A stretch of 64,000 nucleotides of DNA, taken from Actinomycetota bacterium (GTDB taxonomy: Bacteria > Actinomycetota > Thermoleophilia > Gaiellales > Gaiellaceae). The position numbers and the translations under genes are program-made. Below the pieces are notes generated by a model, which searched no databases, was not told the origin of the DNA, and saw only the letters and a list, made by a program, of their open reading frames with translations. Shown one piece after another: positions 1-8,566 of this stretch; the first letter of the stretch is position 1, and every line of letters begins with the position of its first letter. The stretch lies in the NCBI GenBank assembly GCA_003162055.1, contig PMNA01000017.1, forward strand, positions 62,001 to 126,000, read 5' to 3'.

Positions 1-459
1 GCGGTCGAGCAGCTGGCCCCAGAGGTGCACGCCCACCTTCATCCAGCCGAGATTGCCCGAGGCATGGAAGGTCGCAACGGTCGTGCAACGAGCAAGCGCC
101 AGGGCGATCACCGCGATCGCCGGCGTCATCGGCTCGTGCACGTGAATCAGGTCGAAGCGCTCGCGCTCGAGCACGCGCTTCAGGCGCGGGTAGACAGCGG
201 GAGCGAGGATGATGTTGGGCAGCGAGTCGTTGGCCGGCACGATCACCGAGCGACCGACCGCAATCACGCCCTCGGGCGGCGGATCGTGGCGGCCGCTGCG
301 CGGGTGGAGGATGCGCGTGAGCCGGCCGGGCGGATCGCTGCCGACGATCGTCCTGGTCTCGACCCCGAGCTCGCGCAGCGCGACAGCCTGGTTCTGGGCG
401 TGCTCCAGCACGCCTCCCCAGTACGACCACGAATAGGGCACGATAATCCCGACCTTCAT
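1..459 (-). CDS. Glycosyltransferase family 4 N-terminal part (PimA-like), truncated by window edge
   Basis: Reverse strand reads MKVGIIVPYSWSYWGGVLEHAQNQAVALRELG...LIHVHEPMTPA, a typical GT4 N-terminus; open at coordinate 1. Confidence 0.8.
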   Translation of the reverse strand, partial: MKVGIIVPYSWSYWGGVLEHAQNQAVALRELGVETRTIVGSDPPGRLTRILHPRSGRHDPPPEGVIAVGRSVIVPANDSLPNIILAPAVYPRLKRVLERERFDLIHVHEPMTPAIAVIALALARCTTVATFHASGNLGWMKVGVHLWGQLLDR

Positions 460-588
460 CGCGTCGAACCCTAACCGAGCGCAGGATTCGAGCGCTCGGG
501 TCGCCCGGCGAAAGTGGCAAAAGATACGCCACCGAATACGCCTTCGGAGTACTTCCCGTGCGATTAGCGACGCCCTAGGCTCACAGTC

Positions 589-852
589 ATGCATCTACAA
601 CTAATCCGCACGTCGCCGGCGATCACCGACCGACAGCGGCAGATCGTCGCTCTGATCGCCGCCGGCTGCTCAAACGAAGAGGTAGGGCGGCATCTAGGCA
701 TCTCAGCACGTACGGTGAAGGCGCACTGTGACACGCTTCGCCAGAAGCTCGGCGTCGAGCGGCGACGGCAAATCCCCGGCGCTTACTACAGGCTCACCGG
801 CAATGACCCGTTCATGCGAGCCCTCTCCGATCCAATTCTCCTAGGAGGGTGA
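589..852 (+). CDS. Small LuxR-type HTH protein (87 aa)
   Basis: TDRQRQIVALIAAGCSNEEVGRHLGISARTVKAHCDTLRQKLGV matches the GerE/LuxR HTH pattern. Confidence 0.8.
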   Translation: MHLQLIRTSPAITDRQRQIVALIAAGCSNEEVGRHLGISARTVKAHCDTLRQKLGVERRRQIPGAYYRLTGNDPFMRALSDPILLGG

Positions 853-948
853 CCGACGCGCCCGCGGCCTCTCGGTCGCGGGCGCTTCTCGCTCGCTGGC
901 GTGCGCGCTGTTCGCAAGGGAAGATACAAAGCCGGTTAGCGTATTCGC

Positions 949-3498
949 GTGACCGTCACGACAACGAGCGAGAGAGAGGGCTGGCGGCTTGAGCCGCAGC
1001 TGATCAAACGATCGCGCCTACTCGAGAAGCTGGACGACTCCGATGCCCGCGTAATCGCGCTGATAGCGCCGGCAGGCTTCGGGAAAACGACGCTGGCCAG
1101 GCAATGGATCTCGAGCCGCAAGATCGCCGGTGCCTGGTATTCGGTCGGTTCAGAAGGATTCGACATCGCGGCCGTAGCCGCGCGGATTGCTGCGGTCGTT
1201 TCAACGGTTGTCAGCGGTGCCGGGGAGCGAATGCTAACGCGGCTCAGCGTCTCGACCAACCCCGAAGCCGAAGCGTTACTTCTCGCCGAGATGCTGAGCA
1301 AGGAGCTCGCTGCCTGGCCCGCCGATGCTCGGCTTGTGATCGACGACTACCAAGCGCTCGCGGTGTCGCAAGCATGCGAGCGATTCATCGGGACGCTGGT
1401 GCGCGAGACGCCGCTGCGCCTGCTCATCACTAGTCGCAAGCGTCCTTCCTGGGCCAGTTCGCGCCTTCGCCTCTACGGCGAGCTGCTTGAGCTTCGCCGC
1501 GACCAACTGGAGATGACACCCGAAGAAGCAAGCGAAGTCCTTTCCCCGATCGCGAGCGAGAAGCAACGAGCTGAGCTGATACAGGTCTGCCGCGGTTGGC
1601 CGGCGATTCTTGGCCTCGCAGCACGCTCGCAAGGCTCCACTTTGCCCAAGAATGCCCTCCTTCGAAGTCTCTACGACTACTTCGCCGAAGAGCTCTACGT
1701 GGGCACATCTCCCGAGTTGGAGCGCTTTCTCTGCCAGATATCCGCCGCGCCCAACATCAGCAAGAGCCTGCTAGAGCGACTTGGGCCTTCGGCTTTCGAT
1801 CTTGCAGCCGACGCCGAGCGGAGCGGGTTTCTCCACAGCACCAGCGGAAAGGACGAGCGCTCGCTCCATCCACTTCTCCGTAGCTTCCTCGAGCAGCGCC
1901 TCGAAGAGCGCACCGACCGCATCGAGCTCATGGACGAGCTCGCGGAGGCGCTTCTCGTCGACGAGCGCTGGGACGACGTCTGGCAACTCATCCACGACCG
2001 CGATCGCCCCGACCTCCTGCCCCGTCTGATCGAGCTCTCACTACCAGCACTCCTCGACGGCAGCCGCGTAGCCGCGCTCGAGTCCTGGACAGAATTCGGG
2101 CGCGAGCGTAAGCTCGTCTCCCCCCTTCTCGACCTCGCCGAAGCCGAGGTCGCGTTCGTCGTCGGCGATCTCGCCAAGGCGTATGCGCTTGCACTGCAGT
2201 CCACGCATCACTTTGACGAGTCGTCTCCGCTTTGCTGGCGAGCTCATGCGATTGCGGGTCGCAGTGCTTACTTTTCGAACCGCCAGGACACCGCCCGCCA
2301 CCACATGGTCACAGCACGAACTCTTGCGCCCGATCGAAGCGCCGTGTTGCATTGCCTTTGGACGGATTTCCTCTCAGCGATTGAGCTCGAGAGCGACGAC
2401 ACCTCCTCTCTCGTTGATCAGCTTTATGAGTATCAGGACGGTCGACCAGAATCGTTCGTTCGAGCGCTTTCGGCACACGCACTCTTATCTACGCAACTGC
2501 TCGGGTTCTCGTCCTCCGAGCAACCACGTTTTGAGGACGCGCTCCCACTACTTAATCGCGTCCATCCCCAAATCCGCACGGGCTTCGCGATTTTCTATTG
2601 CGACTATCTCACTCAGGCCGCGCATTACTCGGAAGCCGATATCTTGATTCAAGATACGTGGAAATGCCTAGACGACTATGGTCTGTCATTTGGTATTCCA
2701 CTAGCCCTATGCGCACGCGCCGCAATTGCCATTGGTGTTCGTCGATACAGGCATGCTTTGCTTTTATTAGACGCAGCCGATCGAAAGGGAGATCGATGTG
2801 GTTTGAACGTATTCACCTACACAAGAGCGCTGCGCAGAGTGATTAGTTCTATATCGCATGATTTCGATGACAACGTAATGGTGCAGGAAGATGGGCTAAT
2901 CGGGCCTAAGTCATGGCAAGGTTTGGCTCAGAGCGCGAGCGCCCTTTATTACGCTTGTCGAGGGAGGCTCGAGGCAGCGACGGAATGGGCTAACGATGCC
3001 GACGCGACCACAAAGAATATCGACACGCGTGCTCTGACGGCTCTCGTGCGTACGGTGGTTGCCAAGCGATCGGACTCTTCCGAGACGTGCACCTTATTCG
3101 CGAACGCAATGGCTTTCGTTTCGAAGTACGAGCGATGGAACACATTTGTCTGGGCATACCGCGCATGCCCCGAGCTGCTCGCACTGGCGGCATCGGATCC
3201 TGCTACCACATCGCGGATAGCGCCAGTTCTCGGCGCCGCTTGCGACGAGCGTCTCGCTAGGAAGTTCGCTATTGAACTTCCGGCCGGTAGCGCATCGCCG
3301 CCCCTGTCGGACGAGGCTCTTACGCGGCGCGAACGCGAAGTACTTCAGCTCGCTGCCGACGGATATTCGAACAAGGAGATCTCCAATGAGCTCTTTATCA
3401 GCGAAGTGACCGTGAAGGTTCACCTTCGCCACATCTACAAAAAGCTCGGCGTACGCAATCGGACCGAAGCTTCCCGCTACTCGGTGTCTTCAGACTAG
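949..3498 (+). CDS. Large LuxR-family (MalT/LAL-like) ATP-binding transcriptional regulator
   Basis: 849 aa; N-terminal Walker A APAGFGKTTL; C-terminal LTRREREVLQLAADGYSNKEISNELFISEVTVKVHLRHIYKKLGV. Confidence 0.85.
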   Translation: MTVTTTSEREGWRLEPQLIKRSRLLEKLDDSDARVIALIAPAGFGKTTLARQWISSRKIAGAWYSVGSEGFDIAAVAARIAAVVSTVVSGAGERMLTRLSVSTNPEAEALLLAEMLSKELAAWPADARLVIDDYQALAVSQACERFIGTLVRETPLRLLITSRKRPSWASSRLRLYGELLELRRDQLEMTPEEASEVLSPIASEKQRAELIQVCRGWPAILGLAARSQGSTLPKNALLRSLYDYFAEELYVGTSPELERFLCQISAAPNISKSLLERLGPSAFDLAADAERSGFLHSTSGKDERSLHPLLRSFLEQRLEERTDRIELMDELAEALLVDERWDDVWQLIHDRDRPDLLPRLIELSLPALLDGSRVAALESWTEFGRERKLVSPLLDLAEAEVAFVVGDLAKAYALALQSTHHFDESSPLCWRAHAIAGRSAYFSNRQDTARHHMVTARTLAPDRSAVLHCLWTDFLSAIELESDDTSSLVDQLYEYQDGRPESFVRALSAHALLSTQLLGFSSSEQPRFEDALPLLNRVHPQIRTGFAIFYCDYLTQAAHYSEADILIQDTWKCLDDYGLSFGIPLALCARAAIAIGVRRYRHALLLLDAADRKGDRCGLNVFTYTRALRRVISSISHDFDDNVMVQEDGLIGPKSWQGLAQSASALYYACRGRLEAATEWANDADATTKNIDTRALTALVRTVVAKRSDSSETCTLFANAMAFVSKYERWNTFVWAYRACPELLALAASDPATTSRIAPVLGAACDERLARKFAIELPAGSASPPLSDEALTRREREVLQLAADGYSNKEISNELFISEVTVKVHLRHIYKKLGVRNRTEASRYSVSSD

Positions 3499-4914
3499 GC
3501 TCGGCTCCGGCGCAGCGGACGAGGACTTTCCGAGCTCCATCGCTACCAGCTCACCGATCTCCAACTCGAAGTTCGTGTGAGTGCCGGCCACGTAAGCCTC
3601 GCTGGCTCCGTCCAGCACCGCAACGAGCGCTCGAACGGCCGCCGGATCGAATTGCTTGCCGGACTCGCGCTCGAGGCGATCACGCGCCTCCTCGCCGCTC
3701 AGCGCGATCCGGTAGGGACGCTCCGAGGTCATCGCGCTGTAGGCGTCGGCGACGGCCACGATTCTCGAAAGAAGCGGTATCGCCTCGCCCGCGATCCCGC
3801 CCGGATAACCCTCGCCGTCAAAACGCTCATGGTGATGACGGACGGCGGTGGCTATCTCCTCGTATCCCTCGATCCGATCGAGTATCGAGGCACCGACCTC
3901 GGCGTGACTTTGCACGGCCGACCACTCACCGGTTGTCAGCGAGCCGCTCTTTTCCAACACACCGACCGGCACGCCGATCTTTCCGATGTCGTGGAGAAGC
4001 CCACATAGGTGAGCCTTTTCCCGCTCGCTCTGTGATAGCCCGGCCTCAATCGCAATATCGCGCGCGTAGATTGCGACGGCGGCCGAATGGCCCGCAGTGT
4101 AGTGATCTCTGGCGTCGAGGGCTGTGACTAGCGCGGTTGCAAACGACAGGTTTACTCTCGATAACTTCGCGACTGCGGATTCGAGCTCGTTAGTGGCACG
4201 CGCTTGCTCGCGATAGAGAACGAAGTAGCGCTGCGCCGCAATAGCCGGGCCGACAAAGATCACTGCCGACCACGGCGAAACGTGCACATACGCGTACGCG
4301 AGTCCGGCTATCACTGGAACATATACGACCATTCCGGTGAGGCCCACTTGTAGTAGCTCAAAGAAGTAAGTGCGGGGTGTCCATTTCTCTCGAATCGAGA
4401 GCGTTATCGCACCCGCAGCCGATTCGCCGCTAACGGTAACTACAGATGCGATTAGCGTAGATACGAAAAGTCCGCCGAGAGTCGTTTCGGGACTAATCGA
4501 TACGGCCGCAAGTCCTGCAGCTCCCAATACGAGACAGCGAGTACCGGACCAAATAACCCATCTCTCCCAGGGTCGTCCCAACTCGCCTAATAGACAAACG
4601 AAGGCGACGATTACCGCCGAAAGGGGTCCTAAAACAACGGCGGCGAAGATTAACGGCAAGAAGCTCACGGAGACCTCGAGATGAGGACTCAGTCGAACAT
4701 CGAGCCTCTCGCAGATATAAGCGGCCACGGCCATCATTGCCGTGGGCACTAGAGGTCCGAGGTGATAGCCGCGGTAGAGAAGGACCGACGAGAGTGCGGC
4801 CGCTCCGAGCGCTAGAAGAGCCCCATGACTGCGAAGGGCCAGCGTCTGTTGATGCGACGACAGCCGCCGTTCTGTTGTAATGTCGGCCTTCAGGGGGGTG
4901 CCGACCTTCTTCAC
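3490..4914 (-). CDS. HD-GYP domain phosphodiesterase-like protein with N-terminal membrane region
   Basis: LLHDIGKIGVP ... HHERFDGEGYPGG motifs; multiple N-terminal hydrophobic helices. Confidence 0.88.
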   Translation of the reverse strand: MKKVGTPLKADITTERRLSSHQQTLALRSHGALLALGAAALSSVLLYRGYHLGPLVPTAMMAVAAYICERLDVRLSPHLEVSVSFLPLIFAAVVLGPLSAVIVAFVCLLGELGRPWERWVIWSGTRCLVLGAAGLAAVSISPETTLGGLFVSTLIASVVTVSGESAAGAITLSIREKWTPRTYFFELLQVGLTGMVVYVPVIAGLAYAYVHVSPWSAVIFVGPAIAAQRYFVLYREQARATNELESAVAKLSRVNLSFATALVTALDARDHYTAGHSAAVAIYARDIAIEAGLSQSEREKAHLCGLLHDIGKIGVPVGVLEKSGSLTTGEWSAVQSHAEVGASILDRIEGYEEIATAVRHHHERFDGEGYPGGIAGEAIPLLSRIVAVADAYSAMTSERPYRIALSGEEARDRLERESGKQFDPAAVRALVAVLDGASEAYVAGTHTNFELEIGELVAMELGKSSSAAPEPSLV

Positions 4915-4959
4915 AGGGGTAGGCCTTTCTCGGAGTCGTTTATTAACGAGGAGGTTGAC

Positions 4960-5046
4960 ATGCGTCTTATTTCACTCAAGATCGTTGCACTTCTGTCCGC
5001 GATTGCAAACGTCGCCGCATTCGGCGGATGCATGAAGCCTTGGTAA
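4960..5046 (+). CDS. Putative 28-aa hydrophobic peptide MRLISLKIVALLSAIANVAAFGGCMKPW
   Basis: Strong RBS-like AACGAGGAGG before ATG; hydrophobic core; short ORF between LuxR/HD-GYP genes. Confidence 0.45.
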   Translation: MRLISLKIVALLSAIANVAAFGGCMKPW

Positions 5047-5128
5047 GAGCTTCGATCCTTTACTTCCTAAGGCACAGAAGCATCCCCCGATCGAGGGATA
5101 TCCACAGGTTGGGGAAAACCTCGGGAAT

Positions 5129-5458
5129 CTAAGTAATGAGCCCGCGCCGGAAGCCGACGGCCACGGCGTGGGCCCGCGACCGAGCTTGAAGCTTGGCGAG
5201 TAGGTGGCGGACATGCGACTTGACCGTCTCCTCTGATAGGAAGAGGCGAGCGCCGATCTCGCGATTTACCAGGCCGTCGGAGATCAACTGAAGCACTTCC
5301 AGCTCGCGACTCGTGGGCTCCTGCTCGACGCGAAGCGGCGCGCCGAAGGGAATGACTTCACCGCTGGTCGCTCCGGCTCGCCGTTGCGCAACCTCCTCGA
5401 AACGTCTCGAGTGATCGATATAACGGCTCAGGATTTCCCTTCGCTCGGCAGCGTCCAC
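5129..5458 (-). CDS. LuxR-type HTH regulator (109 aa)
   Basis: TSRELEVLQLISDGLVNREIGARLFLSEETVKSHVRHLLAKLQARSRAHAV. Confidence 0.82.
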   Translation of the reverse strand: MDAAERREILSRYIDHSRRFEEVAQRRAGATSGEVIPFGAPLRVEQEPTSRELEVLQLISDGLVNREIGARLFLSEETVKSHVRHLLAKLQARSRAHAVAVGFRRGLIT

Positions 5459-5577
5459 GGTTTGGGTATCGGTCTTCCAGAACCCCTTCCTCTCCCTCTA
5501 TCCAGGGATTGCCGGATCCCCCACCTGATGCGGGAGATGCACGAAATACGTGAACTGGAGCCGATTCCCAGTTCGCG

Positions 5578-7308
5578 CTAGCCGGCCGCAGACCCTCGTT
5601 TGAGGCATAGCCGGCCGTAGTCGACCCCGTAGAGAGTGTTCGAGACGTAGCAACGGAGATCGATGCGCGTGCTGAAAGCGTCGAACGAGCGCGGGTTCAG
5701 AAACGGCGCCAGCGGTGCCCAGCGCATTGTCCGCCGATCGAGCGCGGCCCACTGCGCGTTCACGTCGGGCGTGAGCTCCGGATCGCGCGCCAGACGATTG
5801 ATAGCCACGTTCAGATCCGCGGAGTTGGCGAAGGAGTAGTTCGTATTCGCAAGCGCCTTCGTCTCGCCGCCGTCGAGAAGGGGCTCGAACCAGGCAAGCG
5901 GGTTGGGAATGCTCTGCGTCCAGAGCGAGTAGCCGATCTGAGCCCGCGTGCTCCTGTTGCCGACGGTCGTCCAGTAATGAGCGGGGGGCAACAGCGTCAC
6001 CGCGGAGCGTGGCTTGAGGCCGATCGCGCGGAGCTGGCGTACGAGGTAGAGGGCAGCCGCGCGCGCCTGCACGGGTTGCGTTGGAGCAAAGACGGTTATG
6101 CGCGTTCCCCCTACCTTCGCCTGTTGCACCAGCGCTCTCGCCTTGGCGAGGTTGTACGGGTAAAGGTCATGCCGTGTATATGACGGGTAGGGCGGCGGAA
6201 GTATGTTCTCGCTGGCCACGGCCTGGCCCCCGAAAATCTCAACCAACTGCCGCCTGTCGAGTGCGTAGTTCACGGCTTGGCGGACGCGGACGTCGTTGAA
6301 AGGCCGCTGTGTCGTGTTCATGAAGAAGTACTGGGTGCTGGCATCGGTGTAGGCGCGAAGCTGCAGCCGACTCTTGCGCTTAGCCTGCTCGAGCGAAGCC
6401 GGCGCGATCGGCACGGCCGCATAGTCGGCGTCCCCGGCCGCAAGCTGCTCGAGCGCTACTTTGCCGCCGTCGACGACGTCCACGATGATCCGATCTGGAT
6501 TGGTCGCCGGCACCGTCTCGGTCGGCTCGAAATAGCGGTTTCGCACCAGCGTGAATGCCTTCGGCCACCTGACCTCCGAGATCTTGTACGGACCGGTCGA
6601 GGGGATCGGCTCGAGCGTTTGATCGCGACTCGGCGTGCCCGGCGGGACGGGCGCCGCGAACAGGCTCGCCAGCGCGTCGATGAAGGTCGAGCTGGGCCGC
6701 TTCAGGCGCACCGTGATCGATCTCGTGAAGTCGTTGGTCTCGATACCGGAGATCAATCCCCGGCGCGCCTCGGCGACGCCCGATCCTACGACGTCGTCGA
6801 AAAGCGGCGCCCCCACCGAATCGAGCAAGTAGAGCCTGCGGATCGCATAGGCGAAGTCGGCGGCCTGCACCAGGCTCCCGTCCGAATAGCTCAGCCCGTC
6901 GCGCAGGCGAAACGTGTAGATACGACCGCCCTTCGAGATGTCGGGCATCGCCTCGGCCAGGACCGGAACAATCTGGGAGCTCGCCCTGCCGTTTACGTGT
7001 TGATAGCCGTACGGGCTCAGGTAGACGTTCCAGAGGCTCTGCCAGCAGCCGCTGGTGTAGGAGAGGCCGGGGTCGAGCGAGTCCACCCCGGTGTTGACCT
7101 CTACGTGCAGCGTCGGGAAGCTGCGTAGCACGATCTTCGGCGCCTTCGCACTGCTACCGGAGCCGCCGCACCCGGCCACAAGCGTGAGCGCGAGCATGAG
7201 CGCGGCAAGTAAAACTGCTGTCCCTGTTCGAGCTACTGCTGCCTCCCCTGATTGCTGCCCGGCCGAGTGGAGACTAGCGACAGCCCGCTCTAAAAGGCCG
7301 CAGAACAT
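5578..7308 (-). CDS. ABC transporter substrate-binding lipoprotein, peptide/nickel (SBP_bac_5) type
   Basis: Lipobox-like LVAGCGGSGSS; GVDSLDPGLSY, TYTFRLRDGLSYSDGS-like and FNDVRVRQAVNYALDR motifs. The listed ORF start at 7464 lies inside the sigma gene, so an internal start near 7308 is likelier. Confidence 0.82.
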   Translation of the reverse strand: MFCGLLERAVASLHSAGQQSGEAAVARTGTAVLLAALMLALTLVAGCGGSGSSAKAPKIVLRSFPTLHVEVNTGVDSLDPGLSYTSGCWQSLWNVYLSPYGYQHVNGRASSQIVPVLAEAMPDISKGGRIYTFRLRDGLSYSDGSLVQAADFAYAIRRLYLLDSVGAPLFDDVVGSGVAEARRGLISGIETNDFTRSITVRLKRPSSTFIDALASLFAAPVPPGTPSRDQTLEPIPSTGPYKISEVRWPKAFTLVRNRYFEPTETVPATNPDRIIVDVVDGGKVALEQLAAGDADYAAVPIAPASLEQAKRKSRLQLRAYTDASTQYFFMNTTQRPFNDVRVRQAVNYALDRRQLVEIFGGQAVASENILPPPYPSYTRHDLYPYNLAKARALVQQAKVGGTRITVFAPTQPVQARAAALYLVRQLRAIGLKPRSAVTLLPPAHYWTTVGNRSTRAQIGYSLWTQSIPNPLAWFEPLLDGGETKALANTNYSFANSADLNVAINRLARDPELTPDVNAQWAALDRRTMRWAPLAPFLNPRSFDAFSTRIDLRCYVSNTLYGVDYGRLCLKRGSAAG

Positions 7309-7363
7309 CCCACCGATTCGGCGCACGAACCGGAACTGGCCCACAACCGGGTTTTGCCGTTGC

Positions 7364-8443
7364 TCAGGCTGCCGCGAGCGAAGAGAGCTCGCGTAGCGCC
7401 CCGAGCCGCGCGAGGGCCTGGCCCTCGAGCTGACGCACACGCTCGCGCGTGAGATCCAGCTCATGGCCGATTGCCTCTAGCGTCCAGGGCTCGCCTTCGA
7501 AACCGAAGCGAAGCTCGAGAATGCGCCGCTCGCGCTCGGGCAGTGCCTCGAGCGCCTTGCGCACGCCTTGCCTGCGCAGCGACTCTTCAGCCTCGTCGAA
7601 CGGATCGGAGGCCTCGCGATCGGCGAAGAGATCGCCGAGCTCGCCCTCGTCATCGGCACCGACAGTCTGGTTCAGCGACACCGAGGCCGAAGCCGCGCCG
7701 AGCGCCTCGTCCACGTGCTGAATGGGAAGTCCTGTCGCCTCGGCAAGCTCGTCCCGCGTCGCCTCGCGACCCAGCTCGACTTCGAGCCGACGCGCAGCCC
7801 GCGACAGCTTCTGCTGGCGCTCGACCACGTGAACGGGAACGCGAATCGTGCGCGCGTGGTTGGCCACTGCGCGCTGCACCGACTGGCGGATCCACCAGGT
7901 CGCGTAGGTCGAGAACTTGAAGCCGCGGCGCCAGTCGAACTTCTCGACTGCGCGGTTGAGGCCGAGCGTGCCTTCCTGGATCAGATCGAGGAAAGGAACA
8001 CCGAGGCCGCGATAGCCCTTGGCGATCGAGACGACCAGTCGCAGGTTCGACTCGATCATGCAGCGCTTGGCGACCGCGTCGCCGCGCTCGATACGCTTGG
8101 CGAGAGACACCTCATCGGCGGCGGTAAGCAGCCTGTGCTTACCAACGTCGGCGAGGAATAGCTGCAGACTGTCGGCAGCACCGGAAAGCTCCGGCACCTC
8201 GACGGGGACGGTCTCCGCCGGCTCGACATGCTCGCTGGCAGCCGCCGCCGGCTGAGCGATCTCCACGCCTATCTTCTCGAGCTCGCGCATGAGGTCTTCA
8301 CGCTCGATCTCGTTGAGGTCGTGCTCCACTACGAGCGCCTCGATCTCGGCCGGCTCGATCGTGCCGCGCTCCTCAGCGGCGTCCACGAATACGCGGACGC
8401 TCTCGCTACCTTCAAGTACTTCCTGCAGGTGATTTTGCGTCAA
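7364..8443 (-). CDS. RNA polymerase sigma-70 factor, RpoD/SigA-like
   Basis: [60 protein letters not shown]; region 4 [15 protein letters not shown]...TRERVRQLE. Confidence 0.93.
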   Translation of the reverse strand: MTQNHLQEVLEGSESVRVFVDAAEERGTIEPAEIEALVVEHDLNEIEREDLMRELEKIGVEIAQPAAAASEHVEPAETVPVEVPELSGAADSLQLFLADVGKHRLLTAADEVSLAKRIERGDAVAKRCMIESNLRLVVSIAKGYRGLGVPFLDLIQEGTLGLNRAVEKFDWRRGFKFSTYATWWIRQSVQRAVANHARTIRVPVHVVERQQKLSRAARRLEVELGREATRDELAEATGLPIQHVDEALGAASASVSLNQTVGADDEGELGDLFADREASDPFDEAEESLRRQGVRKALEALPERERRILELRFGFEGEPWTLEAIGHELDLTRERVRQLEGQALARLGALRELSSLAAA

Positions 8444-8566
8444 CTGACCCTCGACGTCCTTTCTTTCCCATTATCTCCGCAGCGAACCATCATTCGCTCT
8501 GGTCTCTCCTCGCGGCTCGCGAGCCCACTCTGGGCTCACCTACTGCAAACGGACTCCGACTATTCT

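Noticed and set aside
5977-7128. Long plus-strand ORFs (e.g. 6277-7128) opposite the substrate-binding protein
   Set aside because: Antisense to a clear SBP_bac_5 gene; Arg/Gly-rich composition typical of GC-driven shadow ORFs
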